From positions 310,001-374,000 of the forward strand of contig NZ_VIKU02000001.1 of assembly GCF_009371985.2 (NCBI RefSeq): a stretch of 64,000 nucleotides of DNA, written 5' to 3'. Below are positions 25,946-33,990 of this stretch, piece by piece; position 1 is the first letter of the stretch, and the number at the start of each line of letters is the position of its first letter. The notes under the pieces are model-generated. The model was not told the DNA's origin. It ran no database searches and saw only the letters and a program-made list of their open reading frames with translations. Both the position numbers and the translations under genes were made by a program. The DNA comes from Pelagihabitans pacificus (lineage in GTDB: Bacteria > Bacteroidota > Bacteroidia > Flavobacteriales > Flavobacteriaceae).

Positions 25946-26518
25946 TCATTTCTTTTTTTTGGTCGGCGTCCAACCAAATGTAAAGTTCAAAAGCGGCCCA
26001 TAGCCATTGGGCACCCCGTCTCCCCGGTAATATCCGGCACCTAGTTCCACATTGAAGTTGAAACCTTTTCTATTGGTTCTCTGAATACCATAGACGCCAC
26101 CGTAAAAGGCAATGGCAAAATCATTTGAATCTACCAAATTATCGGTGAATTGCAACGGACCCCAGAATACACTTCGCGCTACGGCCACGTAATCCGCAGA
26201 ATTACCGACAATATTCTTATTGACATCCAAACGGTTCTCGAAATTATGATAGTATCGAAGCCTTGTATGCCAAGCATAGCCAAAAGTATACCCTTCTTGA
26301 TAGCTGGCAAGTCCGGGTGTGAAACTGGTCGATGCGCTAACATTTCTGAATAAACCCAGCTCATATCGCAGGCCTGGACCTAACAAGTTAAACGTAAACT
26401 GATGCCTTTCAAGGTTAATAAGGTCGAAAGTCCCGCCTTTTTCCCTTATCTGGGCATGGACTTCATTTGTAGTAAAAACACCAAGAATAACGGCGATGAA
26501 GAGTAATTTTTGCGGCAT
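25946..26518 (-). CDS. Small outer-membrane beta-barrel-like protein (paralogue of 20343-20885)
   Basis: The 190-aa protein has a signal peptide (MPQKLLFIAV...VHAQ). The beta-strand pattern and the blocks 'YELGLFRN', 'NIVGNSADYV' and 'YGIQRTNRKGFNFNVELGAGYY' show that it is a diverged copy of the protein at 20343-20885. It converges on the LytTR gene with 4 bases between stops. Function unknown. Confidence 0.78.
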   Translation of the reverse strand: MPQKLLFIAVILGVFTTNEVHAQIREKGGTFDLINLERHQFTFNLLGPGLRYELGLFRNVSASTSFTPGLASYQEGYTFGYAWHTRLRYYHNFENRLDVNKNIVGNSADYVAVARSVFWGPLQFTDNLVDSNDFAIAFYGGVYGIQRTNRKGFNFNVELGAGYYRGDGVPNGYGPLLNFTFGWTPTKKKK

Positions 26519-26571
26519 GTGTTTCTGGTTTAGTTGGGAATAAATCTAAAAAGGAAACCCGACGGAAACAC

Positions 26572-26579
26572 TATCTTTG
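26572..26579 (+). promoter_or_regulatory. Candidate -7 promoter box of kdsA
   Basis: TATCTTTG is a perfect TAnnTTTG element ending 15 bases before the kdsA ATG. This implies a leader shorter than about 10 bases. No TTG lies at the usual upstream distance. Confidence 0.45.
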
Positions 26580-26594
26580 TGCAAATTTTAAGAA

Positions 26595-27416
26595 ATGGAA
26601 CTCAATCAGATTCCCCGGATAAAGCACACCGACGGCGACAACTTCTTCCTGCTTTCCGGACCTTGCGCCATTGAAGGAGAGGAAATGGCCCTACGTATCG
26701 CCGAAAAAGTCGTTTCGGTAACCGACCGATTGAAAATACCCTATGTTTTTAAGGGAAGCTTTAAAAAGGCCAACCGTAGCCGTGTGGATTCTTTTACGGG
26801 CATCGGGGATGAAAAAGCGCTGAAAATTCTAAGAAAGGTTTCAGAAACCTTTGCGGTACCGACCGTTACGGACATCCATGAAGTGTCGGATGCCGGCATG
26901 GCGGCCGAGTATGTTGATATCTTGCAGATTCCCGCATTTCTGGTGCGCCAGACCGATCTTGTGGTCGCGGCGGCCAAGACCGGGAAGACCATCAACCTGA
27001 AGAAGGGCCAGTTCATGAGTCCCGAAAGTATGAAGCACGCCGTGACCAAGGTGACCGATTCGGGTAACGAGCAGGTCATGGTCACCGACCGCGGTACCAT
27101 GTTCGGCTATCAAGATATGGTGGTCGATTTTAGGGGAATCCCAACCATGAAGCAGTATGCGCCAGTGGTATTGGACGTAACCCATTCCCTGCAACGACCC
27201 AACCAGTCTTCAGGGGTCACGGGAGGCCGCCCCGAGCTCATCGAAACGATTGCCCGCGCTGGAATCGCAACCGGGGTCGACGGAATTTTTATGGAAACCC
27301 ACTTCGACCCTTCCATTGCCAAAAGCGACGGTGCCAATATGCTACACCTCGATCATTTGGAGAAATTGTTAACGAATTTGGTCAACCTTCGAAAAACGGT
27401 GAACCAGCTACAATAA
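26595..27416 (+). CDS. kdsA: 3-deoxy-8-phosphooctulonate (KDO-8-P) synthase
   Basis: The 273-aa enzyme joins phosphoenolpyruvate and arabinose 5-phosphate to make KDO-8-phosphate, an early step of lipopolysaccharide core synthesis in the cytoplasm. Motifs are 'GPCAIEGEEMA', 'FKGSFKKANRSRVDSFTG', 'PTVTDIHEV', 'QIPAFLVRQTDL', 'NLKKGQFMSPESM', 'DVTHSLQRPN' and 'ETHFDPSIAKSDGANML'. The length is normal. It stands in front of a DUF3857 protein with its own promoter-like box. Confidence 0.97.
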   Translation: MELNQIPRIKHTDGDNFFLLSGPCAIEGEEMALRIAEKVVSVTDRLKIPYVFKGSFKKANRSRVDSFTGIGDEKALKILRKVSETFAVPTVTDIHEVSDAGMAAEYVDILQIPAFLVRQTDLVVAAAKTGKTINLKKGQFMSPESMKHAVTKVTDSGNEQVMVTDRGTMFGYQDMVVDFRGIPTMKQYAPVVLDVTHSLQRPNQSSGVTGGRPELIETIARAGIATGVDGIFMETHFDPSIAKSDGANMLHLDHLEKLLTNLVNLRKTVNQLQ

Positions 27417-27424
27417 TCCACTTT

Positions 27425-27432
27425 TATTTTTG
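27425..27432 (+). promoter_or_regulatory. Candidate -7 promoter box of the DUF3857 gene
   Basis: TATTTTTG matches TAnnTTTG and lies 24 to 30 bases before the two possible starts at 27457 and 27463. No clear -33 element is seen. Confidence 0.35.
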
Positions 27433-27462
27433 TTACTATCCTGCTAACCAAACCATTTGACC

Positions 27463-29433
27463 ATGTCCCCCAGAATACGCTTTGTTGCCCTTTTATTGTT
27501 TCCCCTTTTCGTTCTCAACGCTCAAATGCCCGATACATTCGGCGAAATCAGTTATATCGAAAAGGAAATGATGTCCTATGACAAAGACCCCGATGCTCCG
27601 GCAGTGGTGTTATATGAGCGTGGGGACAATTATTTCAAGCTGGTCGACGAGCGTCTGGTAATCGTCAAGGAATTCCATTCAAAAATCAAGGTGTTGGACG
27701 AGAAAAAATTCAATGGGGAAATTGTTCCGATATATCTGTACCACAACGGAGCTTCGACCGAAAAATTGATTAAAATCAAGGCGGTAACGCATAATGGGGA
27801 GGAGCAGTTCAACGTACTCCCATCACAGATATTCACTTCGGATGAATCGGAAAGATGGAGGGTGAAAAAATTCACCTTTCCCAATATTAAAAAAGGAAGT
27901 ATCCTAGAGTACCGCTATACGATCACAACCCCTTATCTAAGCCGTTTGGACGGATGGACCTTTCAGTCGGATATTCCAAAACTCTATAGTGAGTTCAATG
28001 CCACCATTCCCGGGAATTATCTTTACAATAGGGCACTCATGGGCTATTTGAATTTGGATACCAACGAGGCTACCATTAAAAAACACTGCTTTTACCTCCC
28101 CGGCTTTAAAAACAGTGCGGACTGTGAGGTAATAAAATACGCTATGAAAGATATTCCCGCCTTTAAGGCCGATGAAAAGTATATGCTGTCCGAGCAAAAT
28201 TATATCTCACGAATCGAGTTCGAGATTTCGGAATGGAGAAAGTTCGATGGTACCACCGATCGGTTTACGAAAACATGGGACGATGTTGACAGGGAATTTC
28301 GCCATGATGCCGATATCGGAAGGCAGTTGACCAAAAAGAGCTTCTTCGAGCGAAACGTGCCGGAAAGCTTATTGACCCAGGGTGATGCGATTACCAGGGC
28401 GAAAAAGATCTATGAGTTCGTCAAAGGCCATTACAATTGGAACGGAGAATACGCTACCTACGGCAATGCCGATGTTAAAGAGGCGTTCAATGCCAAAAAA
28501 GGGAATGCCTGGGAAATCAATATGTCGTTGATCAACCTGTTGAACGCTGCGGATATTAAAACCGAGTTGATGTTACTATCGACCCGTCAGCACGGATTGC
28601 CAAAAAAGGTTCATCCGGTAATGCAAGATTTTAATTATATCGTGGCGAAAACGACCATTGATGGGAAAGAATACCTATTGGACGCCACGGATAAATACAA
28701 TCCCTTCGGCTATCTTCCTTACCGCGCCTTGAACCATTACGGTAGGGTGATGGATTTTAAGAATGATAGTTATTGGCATACCATAAAGCCAATAGCCAAA
28801 AACCGATACACCATAAGGGCCAACGTACAATTCAACATGGAGGCAGGGGAGGCAACCGGGATTTTTGACGTGATGACGATAGGCTATAATGCAATTGACA
28901 AGCGTAAAACCTTGGATGAATACAGCAAGGAAAAATACTTGGACGCCATGGAGGGCGAACTCGAAGGAAGCTACGAAATCACGGACTATCGAAAATTTGA
29001 GGAAAGATGCGACGAGGAAAAAGTAGCCGAGCGGTTTATGTTCGAGATGGGAGATGTTCTGCAGGGAGACCGAGTGTATTTCAATCCTTTTTTAATCCGT
29101 TTTTTCGATGAGAATCCCTTTCAATTGGAGGAGCGCAACTATCCTATCGATTTTGGATATCCGGTTAGCTACCGGTACCAGGTAAATATCGAAATTCCCG
29201 AAGGATATCAAATACAAGAAATTCCCCAACCAATGGCTCTGGCACTCGGGGAAAACAAAAAGGTCCTCTATCGCTTCCATCACGATTCAAATAAAAACAA
29301 TGTGGTCCTGTCCTTTGACTTATCGATAAAGAATACCCATTTCCCTGCCGACGATTACGAGGGGCTAAAAGAACTTTTTAAAAAGGTGACCAATACACAA
29401 AAGAATTCGTTGGTGGTCTTCAAAAGAATATAA
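27463..29433 (+). CDS. Secreted DUF3857/transglutaminase-like protein
   Basis: I start at ATG 27463 (MSPRIRFVALLLFPLFVLNAQ, signal peptide); ATG 27457 is two codons earlier. The protein is 656 aa. Residues about 45-210 are a DUF3857 domain ('VIVKEFHSKIKVLDEKKF', 'WRVKKFTFPNIKKGSILEYRYTI'). Residues about 300-410 form a transglutaminase-like core ('AKKIYEFVKGHYNWNGEYATYG', 'GNAWEINMSLINLLNAADIKTELMLLSTRQHG', 'DATDKYNPFG'). The usual catalytic Cys is replaced in 'GNAWEIN', so activity is doubtful. A beta domain of the DUF3858 type closes the protein. It is likely periplasmic or on the outer membrane; the role is unknown. Confidence 0.88.
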   Translation: MSPRIRFVALLLFPLFVLNAQMPDTFGEISYIEKEMMSYDKDPDAPAVVLYERGDNYFKLVDERLVIVKEFHSKIKVLDEKKFNGEIVPIYLYHNGASTEKLIKIKAVTHNGEEQFNVLPSQIFTSDESERWRVKKFTFPNIKKGSILEYRYTITTPYLSRLDGWTFQSDIPKLYSEFNATIPGNYLYNRALMGYLNLDTNEATIKKHCFYLPGFKNSADCEVIKYAMKDIPAFKADEKYMLSEQNYISRIEFEISEWRKFDGTTDRFTKTWDDVDREFRHDADIGRQLTKKSFFERNVPESLLTQGDAITRAKKIYEFVKGHYNWNGEYATYGNADVKEAFNAKKGNAWEINMSLINLLNAADIKTELMLLSTRQHGLPKKVHPVMQDFNYIVAKTTIDGKEYLLDATDKYNPFGYLPYRALNHYGRVMDFKNDSYWHTIKPIAKNRYTIRANVQFNMEAGEATGIFDVMTIGYNAIDKRKTLDEYSKEKYLDAMEGELEGSYEITDYRKFEERCDEEKVAERFMFEMGDVLQGDRVYFNPFLIRFFDENPFQLEERNYPIDFGYPVSYRYQVNIEIPEGYQIQEIPQPMALALGENKKVLYRFHHDSNKNNVVLSFDLSIKNTHFPADDYEGLKELFKKVTNTQKNSLVVFKRI

Positions 29434-29530
29434 AACCGAAAATTCGGCGTCAGCACTCCATGAATAATACATTTTAAGACAACATAAGGTTATTACATTA
29501 AGGTTCACCATTCGATTTTAGTTTTTGCAG

Positions 29531-29538
29531 TACCTTTG
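29531..29538 (+). promoter_or_regulatory. -7 promoter box touching the SulP start codon
   Basis: TACCTTTG is a perfect TAnnTTTG element only 4 bases before the ATG at 29543. Transcription would start at or next to the start codon, so the mRNA would be leaderless. Confidence 0.4.
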
Positions 29539-29542
29539 AACT

Positions 29543-31285
29543 ATGCAAAGATTCCTTCCCTTTCTAGGGTGGTTGCCGAACTATAAAAAAACCGACTTCC
29601 CGAAAGATTTAGTAGCCGGTCTCACCGTAGGTATTGTGCTGGTTCCGCAAGCAATGGCGTACGCTATGATAGCCGGTCTCCCACCCGTCTACGGTCTTTA
29701 CGCATCCTTGTACCCGGTACTTACCTATGCTTTTTTGGGCACGTCGCGCCAGGTCGGTATGGGACCGGTTGCCATGGATTCCCTTTTGGTCGCCGCCGGT
29801 CTCGGTGCATTGGCGATTTCAGGAATCGAGAATTACATAGCCATGGCCATAGTTTTGGGCTTTCTTGTAGGGGTCGTTCAATTGGTTTTGGGCCTTTTTC
29901 GAATGGGATTTTTGGTTAATTTTTTATCCAAACCGGTTATTAGCGGTTTTACCTCGGGCGCAGCCGTTATTATCATATTTAGTCAACTCAAACATTTACT
30001 GGGTGTCGATATTGATAAAAGCAGCCAGTTTCATCGATTGGTCATCAATGCCTTTCAAAAGCTAGGGGATACCAATGGTTATGACCTGACTATTGGTTTG
30101 ATCGGCATCTTGTTCATTGTGTTGCTGAAAAAATGGGATAAACGAATTCCCGCTATCCTTTTGGTAGTACTTCTGGGCACCTTGGCCGTTTATTTTTTGA
30201 ATCTTGAGCAGTATGGGGTTGAAATTGTCGGGATGGTTCCAAAAGGGCTTCCTTCTTTCCAAGTACCCAACATCACTTCGAAAAACGTTTTGGACATTTG
30301 GCCTATTGCGCTAACCTTGGCACTGGTAGGTTATTTGGAGACCATTTCGATCGGAAAGGCCATTGAAGAAAAGAACAACACCGATTATATTGATTCGAAC
30401 CAAGAATTGATAGCCCTCGGTGGCTCTAATATCGTAGGGGCATTTTTTCAATCCTACATCTCTACCGCCAGTTTTTCGAGATCTGCCATCAATAACGACT
30501 CCGGAGCTCGGACGAATCTGGCCGGAATCATCAGTGTACTATTGGTAGTACTTACCTTGCTATTCCTCACTCCTCTGTTCTATTATTTGCCGAATGCCGC
30601 GTTGGCAAGTATCATCATGGTCTCTGTTTTGGGATTGATCGATATAGGCTATCCGAAACGTTTATGGATACATCGTAAAGACGAATTGGTGGTCTTGTTG
30701 ATTACCTTTTTGGCAACACTCTTCATTGGTATTACCGAGGGGATTCTCGTTGGCGTACTACTATCGCTCTTGTTAATGGTTTTTCGCACCTCGAAACCCC
30801 ACTTTGCAGTCTTGGGCAATATCCGAAATTCGGACTACTATAAAAATATCCGACGTTTTAAGAACGAGGCCGTGTTGCGGGATGATTTGTTAATCGTACG
30901 ATTCGACGCCCAATTGTACTTTGGGAATTCCAACTATTTCAAGAAACAACTGATGAAATATGTAGCACTAAAAGGTAATGCCTTGAAGGCCGTCATCCTA
31001 AATGCGGAGGCTATTAACTATATCGACGCTACAGGGGCAAACACCTTGATCAAGGTTATCGATGAATTGCACCGCAGAGGACTCCAATTCTATATTGCAG
31101 GGGCTATCGGTCCGACAAGGGATATCATCTATCGAAGTGGTATAATAGATGTACTGAAAACCGAATGTCTTTTTGTAAGGATCAAAGAGGCGGTGGACCA
31201 ATTTGATGACCCGGAGTGTATGAACGACCTTCAGCACAAGGTAGCGCACCAATACGGGACACGGGTAACCGATGTTACAGATTAG
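29543..31285 (+). CDS. SulP-family anion (sulfate/bicarbonate) transporter
   Basis: The 580-aa inner-membrane protein has the SulP signature near the N-terminus: 'DLVAGLTVGIVLVPQAMAYAMIAGLPPVYGLYASLYPVLTYAFLGTSRQ', read in parts. There are about 12-14 membrane segments up to residue about 415, and a cytoplasmic STAS domain at about 435-550 ('VIRFDAQLYFGN', 'AVILNAEAINYIDATGANTLIKVIDELHRRG'). The substrate may be sulfate or bicarbonate. The following MBL-rhodanese gene favours sulfur, but this is inference. Confidence 0.93.
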   Translation: MQRFLPFLGWLPNYKKTDFPKDLVAGLTVGIVLVPQAMAYAMIAGLPPVYGLYASLYPVLTYAFLGTSRQVGMGPVAMDSLLVAAGLGALAISGIENYIAMAIVLGFLVGVVQLVLGLFRMGFLVNFLSKPVISGFTSGAAVIIIFSQLKHLLGVDIDKSSQFHRLVINAFQKLGDTNGYDLTIGLIGILFIVLLKKWDKRIPAILLVVLLGTLAVYFLNLEQYGVEIVGMVPKGLPSFQVPNITSKNVLDIWPIALTLALVGYLETISIGKAIEEKNNTDYIDSNQELIALGGSNIVGAFFQSYISTASFSRSAINNDSGARTNLAGIISVLLVVLTLLFLTPLFYYLPNAALASIIMVSVLGLIDIGYPKRLWIHRKDELVVLLITFLATLFIGITEGILVGVLLSLLLMVFRTSKPHFAVLGNIRNSDYYKNIRRFKNEAVLRDDLLIVRFDAQLYFGNSNYFKKQLMKYVALKGNALKAVILNAEAINYIDATGANTLIKVIDELHRRGLQFYIAGAIGPTRDIIYRSGIIDVLKTECLFVRIKEAVDQFDDPECMNDLQHKVAHQYGTRVTDVTD

Positions 31286-31300
31286 AAAATGAATTCGATG

Positions 31301-31308
31301 TATTTTTG
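31301..31308 (+). promoter_or_regulatory. Candidate -7 promoter box of the MBL-rhodanese gene
   Basis: TATTTTTG matches TAnnTTTG 93 bases before the ATG at 31402, implying a leader of about 85 bases that contains the palindrome at 31369-31385. Confidence 0.4.
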
Positions 31309-31368
31309 CAGCGGTTATTACAAGATTCAACTACAAAAATTGGTTGAAAAGGAAATCAAACAAACTAT

Positions 31369-31385
31369 TTTCCGCTTAACGGAAA
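31369..31385. promoter_or_regulatory. Inverted repeat in leader of the MBL-rhodanese gene
   Basis: TTTCCG-CTTAA-CGGAAA has 6-base arms and a 5-base loop, 16 bases before the ATG at 31402. It could be an operator or an mRNA hairpin near the ribosome entry site. Confidence 0.4.
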
Positions 31386-31401
31386 TGAAATAAGTGGTAT
31401 T

Positions 31402-32811
31402 ATGAACATTGAACAGATTTATACCGGTTGTCTCGCACAGGGGGCCTACTATATCGAAAGCCAAGGGGAAGTCGCCATTATAGACCCACTTCGCGAAGTG
31501 GAACCCTATATCAGGAGAGCCAAAAACGACGGTGCGAGTATTAAGTATATTTTCGAAACCCATTTCCATGCCGATTTCGTGAGTGGGCACGTAACACTCT
31601 CCCAAAAAACCGGCGCCCCTATAATCTATGGGCCCAACGCCAATCCAAGCTTTGATGCCATAATTGCCAAAGACGGTCAAGAGTTCAAATTGGGTGAAAT
31701 AACCATTAAAGTGCTGCACACTCCAGGGCATACCATGGAAAGTACTACCTATCTTTTAAGGGATAAAGATGGAAAAGACCACGCTATATTTTCGGGGGAC
31801 ACCCTGTTTTTAGGGGACGTTGGGCGTCCCGACTTGGCCCAAAAGGCAGCTGATATGACCCAGGAAGATTTGGCCGGTATATTATACGATAGCTTGCGGA
31901 CAAAAATAATGCCTCTGGCAGATGAGGTCATCGTGTATCCCGCTCATGGCGCAGGATCGGCTTGCGGTAAGAACATGATGAAGGAAACCGTAGACACTCT
32001 GGGCAACCAAAAGAAAATGAACTATGCCTTAAGGGCAGATATGACGAAGGAGGAGTTTATTGAAGAGGTGACGGAAGGCCTTTTGCCCCCTCCAAAGTAT
32101 TTTCCGTTGAACGTTAAAATGAACAAAGAAGGATATGAAGATATTGGAGAAGTACTCAAAAGAGGCACCACAGCCCTCGAACCAAACGCTTTTGAGGTTG
32201 CTGCAAACGAAACCGGTGCCGTGGTGCTGGATGTGCGCCACCAAGACGATTTCGTAAAAGGGCACATCCCGAGATCCATTTTTATTGGACTCAACGGGGA
32301 TTTTGCCCCTTGGGTAGGCGCCCTAATAGCCGATACCGGGCAACCACTCTTATTGGTGACTCCTGAAGGCAAGGAAGAGGAGGCCATCACCCGATTATCA
32401 AGGGTAGGCTTTGACGGTACCATCGGTTTTTTAAAGGGTGGTTTTGGAGCCTGGAAAAAAGCGGGCAAAGACTACGACACCATCACCTCGTACACCGCGG
32501 CAAAAGCGATGGAAAAAATCAATAAGACAAATGCTCCCGTTTTCGATGTACGCAAAGAAAGTGAGTACGCATCGGAACATGTGGTCAACGCCGAAAACAC
32601 CCCGCTAAGCAGCATCAACGAACACTTGACGACACTTTCAAAAGAAGATGATTTTTACCTACATTGTGCTGGTGGATACCGATCGGTCATTGCTGCATCG
32701 ATACTGAAAAGCCGGGGTATTCACAACCTAATAAACGTAGAAGGCGGTTTTGGGGGCATGAAAGCGGCCGGTGCCAAGGTGACCGATTACGTGTGCCCCA
32801 CTACACTCTAA
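31402..32811 (+). CDS. Metallo-beta-lactamase-fold protein with two rhodanese domains (persulfide dioxygenase-like)
   Basis: In this 469-aa protein, residues about 1-255 form an ETHE1/BlaB-type MBL domain. Metal ligands are in 'THFHADFVSGH' (His54, His56, Asp58, His63 region), 'HTPGHTMEST' and 'FSGDTLFLGDVGRPDL'. Residues about 270-355 and 385-465 are rhodanese domains. Only the second has the active cysteine (C422 in HCAGGYRS); the first reads 'LLVTPEGKEE' there and is probably inactive. The family oxidises glutathione- or other low-molecular-weight persulfides to sulfite and moves sulfane sulfur. The SulP and DUF2892 neighbours suggest a small sulfur-handling locus. Confidence 0.93.
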   Translation: MNIEQIYTGCLAQGAYYIESQGEVAIIDPLREVEPYIRRAKNDGASIKYIFETHFHADFVSGHVTLSQKTGAPIIYGPNANPSFDAIIAKDGQEFKLGEITIKVLHTPGHTMESTTYLLRDKDGKDHAIFSGDTLFLGDVGRPDLAQKAADMTQEDLAGILYDSLRTKIMPLADEVIVYPAHGAGSACGKNMMKETVDTLGNQKKMNYALRADMTKEEFIEEVTEGLLPPPKYFPLNVKMNKEGYEDIGEVLKRGTTALEPNAFEVAANETGAVVLDVRHQDDFVKGHIPRSIFIGLNGDFAPWVGALIADTGQPLLLVTPEGKEEEAITRLSRVGFDGTIGFLKGGFGAWKKAGKDYDTITSYTAAKAMEKINKTNAPVFDVRKESEYASEHVVNAENTPLSSINEHLTTLSKEDDFYLHCAGGYRSVIAASILKSRGIHNLINVEGGFGGMKAAGAKVTDYVCPTTL

Positions 32812-32849
32812 AACTGATGATAATCATATAAGATTCCGTTGACAGCTCC

Positions 32850-32857
32850 TACATTTG
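32850..32857 (+). promoter_or_regulatory. Candidate -7 promoter box upstream of DUF2892 gene
   Basis: TACATTTG is a perfect TAnnTTTG element. It would start a transcript near 32864, giving the DUF2892 gene at 32969 its own message. That start would fall inside the tiny ORF at 32861. Confidence 0.35.
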
Positions 32858-32860
32858 TCC

Positions 32861-32959
32861 ATGAAGTTGGGTAAAGTCGTTAAATTAGTACTCATTTGTC
32901 TGCTATGTCTGGGCATCATCTCAGGGTTAGTGGTATTTATCGAATTTCTTAACCAATAA
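32861..32959 (+). CDS. Possible 32-aa single-span membrane peptide
   Basis: ATG 32861 to TAA 32959 encodes a 32-residue peptide: a basic N-terminus (MKLGKVVK), one hydrophobic segment (LVLICLLCLGIISGLVVFI) and 'EFLNQ'. It lies 9 bases before the DUF2892 gene. The layout fits a small membrane protein in a sulfur operon. The promoter-like box at 32850-32857 would put the transcript start inside it, so it may only be a leader or chance frame. Confidence 0.35.
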   Translation: MKLGKVVKLVLICLLCLGIISGLVVFIEFLNQ

Positions 32960-32968
32960 AACAAGAAT

Positions 32969-33181
32969 ATGAAAACAAACATGGGAAAAGCAGATCGGCT
33001 TATTCGGATTATGATTGCCATTATAGCTGGACTGTTGATTTATTTTGACGTCGTCTCCGGAACTTTGGCCTACATTCTGTTGGCCATTGCTGCCATCTTC
33101 GTACTCACCAGCCTGGTTAGTTTTTGTCCGCTATACGCTGTTTTTGGAATGAACACCTGTAAAGTTAAAAAGAGAGAATAA
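32969..33181 (+). CDS. DUF2892 (YgaP-type) small membrane protein
   Basis: The 70-aa protein has the DUF2892 start 'MGKADRLIRIMIAIIAGLLIYF' and two membrane helices ('IRIMIAIIAGLLIYFDVV', 'LAYILLAIAAIFVLTSLV'), then 'SFCPLYAVFGMNTCKVKK', the conserved Cys-Pro-Leu-Y pattern. In other bacteria this domain is joined to or next to rhodaneses, which fits the gene upstream. A start at Met5 (MGKADR) matches the family better than the first Met. Confidence 0.85.
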   Translation: MKTNMGKADRLIRIMIAIIAGLLIYFDVVSGTLAYILLAIAAIFVLTSLVSFCPLYAVFGMNTCKVKKRE

Positions 33182-33282
33182 CACCACATCTTCAAAAAAT
33201 TGGTTTCCATAGGGGTGTCCCCAGGCTCTTTACGCTCAGGCCTTTGCCTGTGAAAACCATTTCAGGGTCCTTATAGGATTAA

Positions 33283-33504
33283 GTGAGGGTTTATTATCCA
33301 AGTGCTGACAAATATCATATACAACCTCTGCGCAACCCATTAATTTTAACAGTATTAATCAATTCGGTTTTTGCCATGATAAATTACTTGCTACCCTTGG
33401 TCGACTGGAGCAACGGAATTCTAATGATAGGGGTCTTTGCCCTAGTAGTAATAATCTTGATCGCTGTGATGACCACCTTAATGAACAGCGGTAAAAAACG
33501 CTGA
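33283..33504 (+). CDS. Possible small membrane protein (73 aa, GTG start)
   Basis: The open frame from GTG 33283 encodes two hydrophobic segments ('PLILTVLINSVFAMINYLLPLV' and 'GILMIGVFALVVIILIAVMTTLM') and ends NSGKKR. No family is recognised. The start is uncertain; there is no ATG before residue 32. The amphipathic layout supports a real protein. Confidence 0.45.
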   Translation: MRVYYPSADKYHIQPLRNPLILTVLINSVFAMINYLLPLVDWSNGILMIGVFALVVIILIAVMTTLMNSGKKR

Positions 33505-33578
33505 TTTTATTCCTCAAAAACCAAAACTTAGGTGGTATTTAGCTCCCTTCATTGCATAAAAATTGCGAATGAACCAAA

Positions 33579-33600
33579 TTTTGATGCGTTTGTATCAAAA
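33579..33600. repeat. 7-bp inverted repeat upstream of the 33709 gene
   Basis: TTTTGAT (33579-33585) and ATCAAAA (33594-33600) are separated by 8 bases. The half-sites resemble FNR/CRP-type TTGAT/ATCAA, but the spacer is 8 rather than 4 bases. It may be an operator or a chance dyad in AT-rich DNA. Confidence 0.3.
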
Positions 33601-33658
33601 AATAGGTATATTCTTTCCGAATTTTACAAATGTTAAGAAAATCATAAATATTTTAGCA

Positions 33659-33686
33659 TTTGCAGCCGTTAATTTAACTATCTTTA
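33659..33686 (+). promoter_or_regulatory. Candidate promoter (TTTG-N16-TATCTTTA) for the small-protein pair
   Basis: TTTG at 33659-33662 and TATCTTTA at 33679-33686 are spaced 16 bases apart, close to the Bacteroidota consensus (last base A instead of G). It lies 22 bases before the ATG at 33709. Confidence 0.4.
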
Positions 33687-33708
33687 ATAAGAATTACTTT
33701 ACGACCAA

Positions 33709-33891
33709 ATGATCAAAAATTTTATTGAGAGAGTTGGGGCGATGAATGTAATCATGCTCCTGGTAGTTCTATCGATTATTATTGTCTCTGAATATATGTT
33801 CCTTTCGGGGAACAAATTGGATGCCATTTTTATAGCATTCTGGGCACCGACCATACTTGGCTTTATGAATTACTTTAAGCACAAAAAATAA
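33709..33891 (+). CDS. Small membrane protein, 60 aa
   Basis: Two hydrophobic segments can be seen: 'AMNVIMLLVVLSIIIVSEYMFL' and 'AIFIAFWAPTILGFMNYF', with a basic tail KHKK. The family is not recognised. Its stop codon shares one base with the start codon of a second tiny membrane protein (TAATG at 33889-33893), so translation is coupled. Confidence 0.65.
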   Translation: MIKNFIERVGAMNVIMLLVVLSIIIVSEYMFLSGNKLDAIFIAFWAPTILGFMNYFKHKK

Positions 33892-33986
33892 TGGATTTTA
33901 TTCTTTTTTATTCCATTTTTGTAGCCATTGTCTTTATGGTTTGGATGCTTTTTGTCATACGCATGTATAGAAAGCTGAAAGATTAA
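33891..33986 (+). CDS. Tiny membrane protein, 31 aa, coupled to 33709
   Basis: ATG 33891 to TAA 33986 encodes a 31-residue protein with one membrane helix (FILFYSIFVAIVFMVWMLFVI) and a positively charged end (RMYRKLKD). The one-base overlap with the upstream gene and the clean hydrophobic/basic layout argue for a real gene rather than a chance frame. It would be missed by length cut-offs. Function unknown. Confidence 0.55.
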   Translation: MDFILFYSIFVAIVFMVWMLFVIRMYRKLKD

Positions 33987-33990
33987 AAGC

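Noticed and set aside
29434-29460. CCGAA-AA-TTCGG as a terminator after the DUF3857 gene
   Set aside because: Loop of two bases is too small and no T tract follows.
33579-33600. FNR/CRP site reading of the TTTTGAT/ATCAAAA repeat
   Set aside because: FNR sites have a 4-base spacer; this one has 8. Kept only as an unassigned repeat.
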